A stretch of 64,000 nt of DNA from an uncultured Lachnospiraceae bacterium (GTDB lineage: Bacteria > Bacillota > Clostridia > Lachnospirales > Lachnospiraceae): the NCBI GenBank assembly GCA_934351835.1, contig CAKRJP010000008.1, positions 55,903-119,902 on the forward strand. Direction: 5' to 3'. Below are positions 1-7,657 of the stretch, one piece after another; the first letter of the stretch is position 1, and each line of letters opens with the position of its first letter. Under the pieces are notes generated by a model that saw only the letters and a list, made by a program, of their open reading frames with translations, was not told the origin of the DNA and searched no databases. A program made the position numbers and the translations under genes.

Positions 1-34
1 AGGCAGTTCGAAAGAATGAAACGAACGAGTCTAT

Positions 35-119
35 GCGGAAGTGTCGGAACTGGCAGACGAGCAAGACTAAGGATCTTGTAAGCATTGCGCTTGTGTGGGT
101 TCAAGTCCCATCTTCCGCA
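35..119 (+). tRNA. tRNA-Leu, anticodon AAG (copy 1)
   Basis: An 85-nt class II tRNA. The 7-bp acceptor stem pairs 35-41 with 112-118. The anticodon loop reads CUAAGGA, giving anticodon AAG and the usual G37. A long variable arm is present, and the T-arm contains GGTTCAAGTCCC. The CCA end is not encoded, because A119 is followed by T. A34 would normally be deaminated to inosine so that it reads CUU/CUC/CUA. The copy is identical to the one at 378-462. Its own promoter must lie before the window. Confidence 0.95.
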
Positions 120-139
120 TTGAACAAAAGATAAGGGAC

Positions 140-172
140 GCCGTAAACTCAAGGGTTTGCGGTGTTTTTTTG
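140..172 (+). terminator. Rho-independent terminator after tRNA-Leu copy 1
   Basis: The stem pairs CCGTAAACTC with GGGTTTGCGG (some G-U pairs) around a very short loop and is followed by a run of seven T. It ends the first tRNA-Leu transcript. It is duplicated with compensatory-type changes at 482-514. Confidence 0.9.
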
Positions 173-197
173 TATAGCGACGAGTCAAAGTCCGAGC

Positions 198-227
198 TTT
201 ACAGGGATCTTGACGACCGTCTATAAT
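198..227 (+). promoter_or_regulatory. Possible upstream promoter of tRNA-Leu copy 2
   Basis: TTTACA (198-203) and TATAAT (222-227) are separated by 18 bp. The -10 box is perfect and the -35 box matches four of six. It lies about 80 bp upstream of the stronger promoter at 310-338, so tRNA-Leu copy 2 may be read from two tandem promoters. The rest of 173-377 is AT-rich and holds no gene. Confidence 0.45.
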
Positions 228-309
228 TCCAAAATGTGCCATTCCCATTTTTAATGATTTTATAAATTTTCACAAATTTTCACAAAACAGAAAAAATTCA
301 GAAAAAGTA

Positions 310-338
310 TTGACATCCGAAATCTACTTTGATATACT
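310..338 (+). promoter_or_regulatory. Strong sigma-A promoter of tRNA-Leu copy 2
   Basis: A consensus -35 TTGACA (310-315), a 17-bp spacer and -10 TATACT (333-338). The predicted start near 345 is about 33 nt before the mature tRNA 5' end, as expected for a stable-RNA promoter. Confidence 0.85.
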
Positions 339-377
339 ATCATTCGTCGCGAGGAAAAAACAAAAAGATGCGATCAT

Positions 378-462
378 GCGGAAGTGTCGGAACTGGCAGA
401 CGAGCAAGACTAAGGATCTTGTAAGCATTGCGCTTGTGTGGGTTCAAGTCCCATCTTCCGCA
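378..462 (+). tRNA. tRNA-Leu, anticodon AAG (copy 2)
   Basis: This copy is identical over all 85 nt to the one at 35-119: acceptor GCGGAAG/CUUCCGC, anticodon loop CUAAGGA, long variable arm, no encoded CCA. A recent tandem duplication also carried the flanking trailer and terminator. Unlike copy 1, its promoter is visible in the window. Confidence 0.95.
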
Positions 463-481
463 TTGAACAAAAGATAAGGAA

Positions 482-514
482 CACCGTAAACTTAAGGGTT
501 TGCGGTGTTTTTTT
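482..514 (+). terminator. Rho-independent terminator after tRNA-Leu copy 2
   Basis: Stem ACCGTAAACTT / GGGTTTGCGGT followed by seven T. It differs from the copy 1 terminator at two stem positions, and both changes keep pairing (G-U to A-U, and C-G to U-G). A further difference lies in the trailer before the stem. This suggests selection for the hairpin after duplication. Confidence 0.9.
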
Positions 515-625
515 GTTGGAAAGTGTAACTTTTTGAAAAAAATCGGAATTTTTTGGCCTGATATTGTATAATATATAATAATAGTGCTTGTATGGTCCTT
601 GGAGTGTGACAAAAGGAGAGGTATT

Positions 626-2128
626 ATGCTGGAAAAGATCGATTTAGAGAAAAAACTTGAAAAAGATGAGTATAAAAATAAAATAGAATCTTTGAAGATC
701 CGGTTGGGAGACCTTCAAAGAGAAGCCAGAGAACTGAATCTTCCGGTAATGATTGTTTTCGAAGGATTCGATGCGGCGGGAAAAGGTGTACAGATTGGAG
801 AATTATTGCAGGCGCTTGATCCGAGAGGGTTCGAGGTGCATGCAGTAAAGAATGAGACGGAGGATGAAAAGATGCATCCGTTTCTGTGGCGGTTCTGGAG
901 GAAGATGCCGGCAAAAGGAAAAATCGCAATTTATGATAGTAGCTGGTATCGTAAAGTATTGATTGACAGGTTTGAAAAAAGAACCAGAGAAAAGGATCTG
1001 GAGAAATATTACCGTTCAATCTGCTCGTTTGAAAAGCAGATGACAGATGATGGGATGTTGTTGATAAAATTATTTCTGACAATTGATAAAAAGGAACAGA
1101 AAAGACGTTTTGAAAAATTACTGAAGTCAAAAGATACTGCATGGAGGGTGACAGAAGGGGACCTGAAAAGGCATCATAAGTTTGAAAAATATCAGGCGAT
1201 AAATGAGGACATGCTGGTGCGTACAGATACTTCAGATGCTCCGTGGAATATTATTGAGGCGACCGATCGGAGATATGCGTCGGTGAAGATTTATGGTATT
1301 GTAATCCGTGCACTGGAAGAAAAAATTACTGAAATAAAAAAAGAACAGGAAAGTACCAAAAAAGAAACAGAAGTATATGAGGAGCCGGAAGAGCTTATCG
1401 AATCTGTCCTGGCGAAGGCAGATTTGACCAAGAGTTATACCAAAAGTGAATACAAAATAAAATTAAAAAAACTGCAGAAGAGATTGGAACACTTGCAGGG
1501 GGAACTGTATCAGAAACGGATTCCTGTTGTGATTGGATTTGAAGGATGGGATGCCGGAGGTAAAGGAGGTGCTATCAGGCGGTTGACTGAGCATATGGAT
1601 CCGAGGGGCTATATTGTGCATCCGACGGCTTCACCGAATGATACTGAGCGCGCACATCATTATTTGTGGCGATTCTGGACAGATATGCCAAAGAACGGAC
1701 ACATCACGATTTTTGACCGGACCTGGTATGGAAGAGTTATGGTGGAGCGGATAGAAGGATTTTGCAGTAAAAATGAATGGAAACGTGCATATCAGGAAAT
1801 CAATGATATGGAACGGGATTTATCAGATTCCGGAGTAATCATTCTGAAATTCTGGATGCAGATTGATAAAGACGAGCAGGAAAAACGCTTTCAGGCACGT
1901 CAGGAAAATCCGGAGAAACAGTGGAAAATCACGGATGAGGACTGGCGGAACCGGAGTAAATGGGATGATTATGAGAAAGCAGTGAATGAAATGCTGGTTC
2001 GGACCTCCACGTCGTATGCACCGTGGACTGTCGTGGAAGCAAATGATAAGTACTATGCAAGGATAAAGGTTTTGCAGACTGTCGTAGATGCGATTGAAAT
2101 GCAATTGAAGGAAGAGAAGGCTGATTGA
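626..2128 (+). CDS. Two-domain polyphosphate kinase 2 (polyphosphate:AMP phosphotransferase-like)
   Basis: 500 aa. Two tandem PPK2 domains are visible. The N-terminal one has a Walker A GFDAAGKG at residues 47-54. The C-terminal one has GWDAGGKG at 307-314. Two-domain PPK2 proteins are typically polyphosphate:AMP phosphotransferases that make ADP from AMP and polyphosphate; substrate choice here is inferred. The second domain keeps the family segment FDRTWYGRV, while the first reads YDSSWYRKV and has lost the conserved Arg, so the C-terminal domain is probably the main active one. The start at 626 was chosen over an upstream ATG at 584 because AAGGAGAG precedes it correctly. A TATAAT -10 box lies at 567-572. 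The gene is followed by the dGTPase gene after one base. Confidence 0.85.
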   Translation: MLEKIDLEKKLEKDEYKNKIESLKIRLGDLQREARELNLPVMIVFEGFDAAGKGVQIGELLQALDPRGFEVHAVKNETEDEKMHPFLWRFWRKMPAKGKIAIYDSSWYRKVLIDRFEKRTREKDLEKYYRSICSFEKQMTDDGMLLIKLFLTIDKKEQKRRFEKLLKSKDTAWRVTEGDLKRHHKFEKYQAINEDMLVRTDTSDAPWNIIEATDRRYASVKIYGIVIRALEEKITEIKKEQESTKKETEVYEEPEELIESVLAKADLTKSYTKSEYKIKLKKLQKRLEHLQGELYQKRIPVVIGFEGWDAGGKGGAIRRLTEHMDPRGYIVHPTASPNDTERAHHYLWRFWTDMPKNGHITIFDRTWYGRVMVERIEGFCSKNEWKRAYQEINDMERDLSDSGVIILKFWMQIDKDEQEKRFQARQENPEKQWKITDEDWRNRSKWDDYEKAVNEMLVRTSTSYAPWTVVEANDKYYARIKVLQTVVDAIEMQLKEEKAD

Positions 2129-2129
2129 T

Positions 2130-3137
2130 ATGTTGATTCGTGAAGAACTGGAATTGCGGGAAACAGAATATTTAAGCCCATATGCGACGCTTAGCAGAGC
2201 TTCCAGGGGGCGTGAACGCAAAGAGACCGAGTGTGATATACGTCCAGTATTTCAGAGAGACCGGGATCGTATTCTGCACTGCAAGTCTTTTCGGCGTTTA
2301 AAGCAAAAGACGCAGGTGTTTTTGGATCCGAAGGGAGATCATTACAGAACCAGACTGACACATACGTTGGAGGTGTCACAGATTGCAAGGACCATTGCGA
2401 AGGCCCTTCATATGAATGAAGATCTCGTGGAAGCGATTGCACTGGGGCATGATCTTGGACATACTCCGTTTGGTCATGCAGGAGAGCGTGCTCTGAACCA
2501 GATCTGTCCGATGGGATTTAAACATAATGAACAAAGTCTGCGAGAAGTAGAATATTTGGAAAAAGACGGGAAAGGACTGAATCTGACCTGGGAAGTCCGA
2601 GATGGTATTTTAAATCATAAAAGTCTTGGACGTCCACATACACTGGAGGGCAGGATCGTACAGTTATCTGACAAGATTGCCTATTTAAACCACGATACAG
2701 ATGATGCAATCCGGGCCGGAATTCTTACCGAAGTGGAAATCCCGGTGAAGTTTAGAAAAGTGTTGGGAGAAACGACGAAGATTCGTTTGGACCGAATCGT
2801 GCACAGTGTGATCTTGAACAGTATGGATAAACCACAGATTAAGATGTCGGAAGAAATGTGGGAAGCAATGCAGGAACTTCGAGGCTATATGTTCGAGAAA
2901 GTATATACGAACCCTGTCGCAAAAGGAGAAGAAGTAAAAGTTGTTAACATGGTCACGGGACTATATGAGTATTATGTAGAACATCCGGAACTGATGCCTC
3001 AGTTATACTTGAATGCAATAGAGGAACGGAAAGAAAGCAGAGAACGAGTGGTCTGCGATTACATTGCGGGAATGACTGATACATACGCAATCGAAAAATT
3101 CGAAGAATATTTTATACCAGAATCTTGGAAAAAATAA
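2130..3137 (+). CDS. dgt: Deoxyguanosinetriphosphate triphosphohydrolase-like HD protein
   Basis: 335 aa HD-domain phosphohydrolase. It shows the metal-binding HTLEVSQIAR stretch, the GHDLGHTPFGHAGE motif and a downstream histidine-containing DGILNHK segment. The family hydrolyses dNTPs, classically dGTP, to the nucleoside plus triphosphate, and helps balance dNTP pools. The arrangement dgt-dnaG-rpoD is common in Clostridia, linking dNTP control with primase and the vegetative sigma factor. It lies one base after the PPK2 gene and 53 bp before dnaG, so co-transcription is likely. Substrate specificity cannot be read from the sequence. Confidence 0.88.
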   Translation: MLIREELELRETEYLSPYATLSRASRGRERKETECDIRPVFQRDRDRILHCKSFRRLKQKTQVFLDPKGDHYRTRLTHTLEVSQIARTIAKALHMNEDLVEAIALGHDLGHTPFGHAGERALNQICPMGFKHNEQSLREVEYLEKDGKGLNLTWEVRDGILNHKSLGRPHTLEGRIVQLSDKIAYLNHDTDDAIRAGILTEVEIPVKFRKVLGETTKIRLDRIVHSVILNSMDKPQIKMSEEMWEAMQELRGYMFEKVYTNPVAKGEEVKVVNMVTGLYEYYVEHPELMPQLYLNAIEERKESRERVVCDYIAGMTDTYAIEKFEEYFIPESWKK

Positions 3138-3190
3138 AGGAAATCAGTTTCTTTTGTCGAATAATATATATATGAGGAGCTTTTGTTATT

Positions 3191-4966
3191 ATGTATTATT
3201 CTGATGAGATAATAGAAGAAGTAAGATCAAAAAATGATATCGTAGATGTGATATCCGGTTATGTTAGATTACAAAAGAAGGGAAGCTCTTATTTTGGATT
3301 GTGTCCATTCCATAATGAGAAGTCACCTTCTTTTTCTGTCAGCAGACAGAAGCAGATGTATTATTGTTTTGGCTGTGGTGCAGGAGGCAACGTATTTACA
3401 TTCCTGATGGAGTATGAGAATTATACTTTCCAGGAGGCGTTAAAATATCTTGCGGATCGTGCAGGTGTAGAACTTCCGGAGGAAGATTATTCAAAGGAAG
3501 CAAGAGAACGTGCAGATACCAAATCAATATTATTAGAGATCAATAAACTGGCGGCACAGTACTTTTATGTACAGCTTAAGAGTGAACAGGGTAAGACTGC
3601 GATGAACTATCTTAAGAAACGCGAGTTGAGCGATGATACGATCAAGGCGTTCGGACTTGGATATTCCAACAAGTATGGTGACGATCTTTATCGGTATCTG
3701 AAGTCTAAGGGATATTCAGATACATTGATATCAAAGGCAGGGCTTATCAGTATTGACGAGAAACAGGGAGCTTATGATAAGTTCTGGAACAGAGTCATGT
3801 TTCCGATTATGGATGCCAACAGTCGTGTGATCGGATTCGGTGGGCGTGTTATGGGAGATGCAAAGCCGAAGTATTTAAATTCACCAGAGACTCTTATTTT
3901 TGATAAAAGTCGTAATTTATATGGATTGCACAGAGCCAGGAGAACAAAGAAATCATACTTTCTTCTCTGTGAGGGATATATGGATGTAATCTCACTCCAT
4001 CAGGCAGGCTTTACGAATGCTGTGGCCTCACTGGGTACAGCACTTACACCGGGGCATGCATCGCTGATTAAGCGGTATGTACAGGAAGTATATCTTACAT
4101 ATGACAGTGACGAGGCCGGTACGAAGGCTGCCCTCAGAGCTGTACCAATTTTAAAAGGTGTTGGAATCGTAGCAAAGGTGATTCGTATGGATCCATATAA
4201 GGATCCGGACGAATTTATCAAAAATCTGGGCGCAGAGGCTTTTGAAGAACGGATTCAGAAAGCTAAGAATGGTTTCATGTTCAGTCTGGAGATTCTTTCG
4301 AAGAACTATAATATGAATTCACCGGAAGGTAAGACTGAATTTATGCGAGAGGTGGCCAGAAGACTGACAACATTCGATGAAGAGATTGAACGCAATAATT
4401 ACATTGAGGCAGTTGCAGGCACATATCATGTAGGATATGAAGATCTGAGAAAATTAGTATCAAAAGTAGCGATACAGACAGGGCTTGCGAAGCCGGTAGA
4501 GAGAGCAAGGACAACGCAGAAGCGGAAGGAAGCAAAAGAAGATGGTATTTTAACATCACAGAAACTTTTACTGACCTGGTTGACTTCAGATGAGAACTTG
4601 TTCAGACAGATTGAAAAGTATATAACTCCGGAAGATTTTACCGGAGAGTTATATAGAACGGTGGCAGAACTTCTTTATGAACAATATGCAGAAGGTGATG
4701 TACAGCCTGCAAAGATTATGAATCATTTTACTGATGAAGAAGAACACCGTCAGGTAGCCAGCTTGTTCCATACGCGTATCAGAGAACTTACGACAGTGAA
4801 GGAACAGGAGAAGGCACTGGAAGAGACAATACTTCGCATTAAGAATCATAGTATTGAAGAGGCAACAAAGAAACTGGATCCTACGGATATGAAGGGGTTA
4901 CAGAGGCTGATGGATGCGAAGAAGGAATTGCAGGGATTGAAAGCTCTGCATATTTCTATTAATTAA
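3191..4966 (+). CDS. dnaG: DNA primase DnaG
   Basis: 591 aa, a normal length for DnaG. An N-terminal CHC2 zinc finger uses C38, H41, C59 and C62. The TOPRIM catalytic core follows, including the LCEGYMDVISLHQAG segment and the DSDEAG acidic motif. A less conserved C-terminal domain would bind DnaB. The enzyme makes RNA primers at the replication fork. GAGGAG sits 11 nt before the ATG. It is the middle gene of a dgt-dnaG-rpoD run, the classic macromolecular-synthesis arrangement in which rpoD follows dnaG (39 bp gap). Confidence 0.97.
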   Translation: MYYSDEIIEEVRSKNDIVDVISGYVRLQKKGSSYFGLCPFHNEKSPSFSVSRQKQMYYCFGCGAGGNVFTFLMEYENYTFQEALKYLADRAGVELPEEDYSKEARERADTKSILLEINKLAAQYFYVQLKSEQGKTAMNYLKKRELSDDTIKAFGLGYSNKYGDDLYRYLKSKGYSDTLISKAGLISIDEKQGAYDKFWNRVMFPIMDANSRVIGFGGRVMGDAKPKYLNSPETLIFDKSRNLYGLHRARRTKKSYFLLCEGYMDVISLHQAGFTNAVASLGTALTPGHASLIKRYVQEVYLTYDSDEAGTKAALRAVPILKGVGIVAKVIRMDPYKDPDEFIKNLGAEAFEERIQKAKNGFMFSLEILSKNYNMNSPEGKTEFMREVARRLTTFDEEIERNNYIEAVAGTYHVGYEDLRKLVSKVAIQTGLAKPVERARTTQKRKEAKEDGILTSQKLLLTWLTSDENLFRQIEKYITPEDFTGELYRTVAELLYEQYAEGDVQPAKIMNHFTDEEEHRQVASLFHTRIRELTTVKEQEKALEETILRIKNHSIEEATKKLDPTDMKGLQRLMDAKKELQGLKALHISIN

Positions 4967-5005
4967 GGATAAAATATAAACAAGCAATGAGAGGACGGAC
5001 AATAC

Positions 5006-6124
5006 ATGGAAGAAAATGCTGCAAAGTTTCTGGAAAAATTAAGAGAGTTAGTAGCCCTTGGGAAAAAGAAAAAGAGTGTTCTGGAGATACAGGAAATTAA
5101 TGATTTCTTCTCAGATATGGAACTGGATTCAGATCAGATGGAGAAGGTATTTGAATATCTTGAGGCGAATAATATTGATATACTCAGAATTACGGAAGAT
5201 ACTACGGATGATGATATAGATGTAGATGACCTGGCACTTGCGGAAGAGGAAGAAGTCGATATGGAAAAGATCGATCTTTCTGTGCCGGATGGAATCAGCA
5301 TTGAGGATCCTGTACGTATGTATCTGAAAGAGATTGGTAAAGTTCCTCTTTTGACAGCCGAAGAGGAAGTGGAACTTGCGAAGCGTATGGCAGAGGGCGA
5401 TGAGGAAGCTAAGAAACGACTGGCAGAGGCAAACCTTCGACTGGTAGTCAGTATCGCAAAACGATATGTAGGAAGAGGAATGCTGTTCCTGGACCTGATT
5501 CAGGAAGGTAACCTTGGACTGATTAAAGCAGTCGAAAAATTCGACTATCAGAAGGGCTTTAAGTTTAGTACTTATGCGACATGGTGGATTCGCCAGGCAA
5601 TCACCAGAGCGATTGCCGACCAGGCAAGAACCATTCGTATTCCGGTTCATATGGTGGAGACGATCAACAAACTGATCAGAGTTTCCAGACAATTATTACA
5701 GGAATTAGGAAGAGAACCTACGCCGGAAGAGATTGCGGCAGAATTGGACATGCCAGTGGAACGTGTGCGTGATATCCTTAAGATCTCACAGGAACCGGTA
5801 TCTTTGGAGACACCGATCGGCGAGGAGGAAGACAGTCACCTGGGTGATTTCATCCAGGATGATAATGTACCTGTACCGGCAGAGGCAGCTGCACAGACAC
5901 TGTTAAAAGAACAGTTAGATGAAGTGCTGGACACACTGACAGAGAGAGAACAGAAAGTACTGCGTCTTAGATTTGGAATGAATGACGGACGTGCAAGAAC
6001 TCTGGAAGAAGTTGGTAAAGAATTTGACGTTACCAGAGAACGTATTCGTCAGATTGAAGCAAAAGCATTACGCAAACTGCGTCATCCAAGCCGCAGTAGA
6101 AAATTAAGAGATTATTTAGATTAA
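5006..6124 (+). CDS. rpoD: RNA polymerase primary sigma factor RpoD/SigA
   Basis: 372 aa, close to Bacillus SigA. Region 1.1 is short and acidic. Region 1.2 begins at DPVRMYLKEIG. Region 2 includes FSTYATWWIRQAITRAIADQ. Region 4 includes the helix-turn-helix TLEEVGKEFDVTRERIRQIE. It directs vegetative transcription at TTGACA/TATAAT promoters, matching the many such sites in this window. It follows dnaG and is 13 bp from trmK, so it probably sits in one operon with both. Confidence 0.98.
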   Translation: MEENAAKFLEKLRELVALGKKKKSVLEIQEINDFFSDMELDSDQMEKVFEYLEANNIDILRITEDTTDDDIDVDDLALAEEEEVDMEKIDLSVPDGISIEDPVRMYLKEIGKVPLLTAEEEVELAKRMAEGDEEAKKRLAEANLRLVVSIAKRYVGRGMLFLDLIQEGNLGLIKAVEKFDYQKGFKFSTYATWWIRQAITRAIADQARTIRIPVHMVETINKLIRVSRQLLQELGREPTPEEIAAELDMPVERVRDILKISQEPVSLETPIGEEEDSHLGDFIQDDNVPVPAEAAAQTLLKEQLDEVLDTLTEREQKVLRLRFGMNDGRARTLEEVGKEFDVTRERIRQIEAKALRKLRHPSRSRKLRDYLD

Positions 6125-6137
6125 GAAAGAGGCGCCT

Positions 6138-6833
6138 ATGGAACTATCAAAGAGACTGAATGCAGTAGCAGGTCTTGTGACAGAGGGCGCCTCTGTTGCA
6201 GATATAGGGACCGATCATGGATACATTCCGATTTATTTATTAAAGCACGGGATTAGTCCGAAAGTGATCGCGATGGATATTAACAGAGGACCTCTAAAGA
6301 GAGCAAGAGAACACATTGAAGAAGAAGGACTTAAAGAGAAGATTGAGACCAGACTTTCAGACGGAATGGCGGCATTGCAGCCCAGAGAAGTGGAGGAAAT
6401 CATCACTGCCGGTATGGGTGGCGGTCTGGTAATCAAGATACTGACTGATCATCCGGAAGTTACAGAGTCTTTAACTTACGGCATTTTACAGCCACAGTCT
6501 GAGATCCATAAAGTCCGGAAATTTTTAAATACACAAGGATACAGGATTGTGCAGGAGGATATGGTACAGGAAGACGGTAAATATTATCCAATGATGAAAG
6601 TACAGCTGGAACATGGAGAAGGCGAAGATTACCGGGAGGTGGAGTATCTCTATGGGAAGCGTCTGTTGGAGAAGAAACATCCTGTATTATATGAATATCT
6701 GCAGCGGGAGTACCGTATCAAATCCGAGATACAAAGAGATTTGCAGAAACAAAAAAATGAGCGTATTGAGATGCGCTTAAAAGAATTAGAAGAAGAATTA
6801 GAACTTATAAGAGAGGCAATGCAAAAGTTTTAA
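6138..6833 (+). CDS. trmK: tRNA (adenine(22)-N(1))-methyltransferase TrmK
   Basis: 231 aa Rossmann-fold SAM-dependent methyltransferase. The SAM motif is VADIGTDHGYIPIYLLK near residues 20-36, followed by the TrmK/COG2384-type AGMGGGLVIKIL. The C-terminal third is charged and coiled-coil-like. The family makes m1A22 in bacterial tRNAs. Its place between rpoD and a Nif3-like gene is the usual Firmicutes order. AAGAGGCG serves as ribosome site. Downstream spacing is a few bases, indicating translational coupling. Confidence 0.93.
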   Translation: MELSKRLNAVAGLVTEGASVADIGTDHGYIPIYLLKHGISPKVIAMDINRGPLKRAREHIEEEGLKEKIETRLSDGMAALQPREVEEIITAGMGGGLVIKILTDHPEVTESLTYGILQPQSEIHKVRKFLNTQGYRIVQEDMVQEDGKYYPMMKVQLEHGEGEDYREVEYLYGKRLLEKKHPVLYEYLQREYRIKSEIQRDLQKQKNERIEMRLKELEEELELIREAMQKF

Positions 6834-6847
6834 AGAAGGTGAATAGA

Positions 6848-7633
6848 ATGATATGCAGAGAAATCATAGAACAGATTGAGGACGTATATGATAAAAAATA
6901 TGCGCTGGACTGGGATAATGTTGGGCTTTTGGTAGGAAGAGACGACAAAGAAGTGAAAAAAATCTATCTGGCGCTGGATCCGACAGAGGAAGTGATTGAG
7001 GAGGCAGCTGCGATGCAGGCAGATATGCTGATCACGCACCATCCATTAATCTTTGGCTCGATAAAATGCGTGAATAATCTGGATTTTGAAGGACGCCGGG
7101 TATTAAAACTGGCACAGAATGATATTTCTTATTATGCGATGCATACCAATTATGATGTAAAGGGAATGGCAGATCTTTCTATCCGGAAATTAGGAGCAGA
7201 ATCGGGGGAGGTTCTGGATGTGACCAGTGTGGATGCAGAAGGAAAAGAAGAGGGAATCGGAAGAGTTTATGACTTGGAAGATCCGATGACTCTGAAAGCT
7301 TGTTGTGAGCTTGTAAAGCATGCATATGGACTGGATTGTGTGCGGGTATTCGGTGATATTGAGGAGAAAGTTCACCGGTTGGCAATTTGTCCGGGAGCAG
7401 GAAAAAGTGATATATCTGCAGCAATTACAAAAGGGGCAGATGTTTATGTGACGGGAGATATCGGACACCATGACGGATTGGATGCCAATGCCCGGGGGCT
7501 GGCGGTCATTGATGCCGGACATTACGGGATTGAGTGTATTTTTGTGGAAGATATGAAACAGTATCTGGAGCAGAGAGTATCCGAAATCGAAATCGTAACC
7601 GCACCGGTGAGACATCCTTTTAAAACAGTATAA
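6848..7633 (+). CDS. Nif3-like dinuclear metal-binding protein (GTP cyclohydrolase I type 2 homologue)
   Basis: 261 aa from the ATG at 6848, which is better placed behind AAAGAAGG than the in-frame GTG at 6839. The Nif3 family folds into a toroidal hexamer with two metals per subunit. The metal-binding pieces are ITHHPLIF near the N-terminus and DIGHHDGLDA ... AGHYGIE near the C-terminus. It has been called GTP cyclohydrolase I type 2 in databases, but its physiological substrate is unsettled. It is linked with trmK, as in many Firmicutes. Confidence 0.9.
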   Translation: MICREIIEQIEDVYDKKYALDWDNVGLLVGRDDKEVKKIYLALDPTEEVIEEAAAMQADMLITHHPLIFGSIKCVNNLDFEGRRVLKLAQNDISYYAMHTNYDVKGMADLSIRKLGAESGEVLDVTSVDAEGKEEGIGRVYDLEDPMTLKACCELVKHAYGLDCVRVFGDIEEKVHRLAICPGAGKSDISAAITKGADVYVTGDIGHHDGLDANARGLAVIDAGHYGIECIFVEDMKQYLEQRVSEIEIVTAPVRHPFKTV

Positions 7634-7657
7634 GTAAAAAGAAATGCAGGTGATAGC

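Noticed and set aside
211..227. TTGACG close to TATAAT upstream of tRNA-Leu copy 2
   Set aside because: Only six bases separate them, so they cannot be one promoter. TTTACA at 198 with an 18-bp spacer is the better partner.
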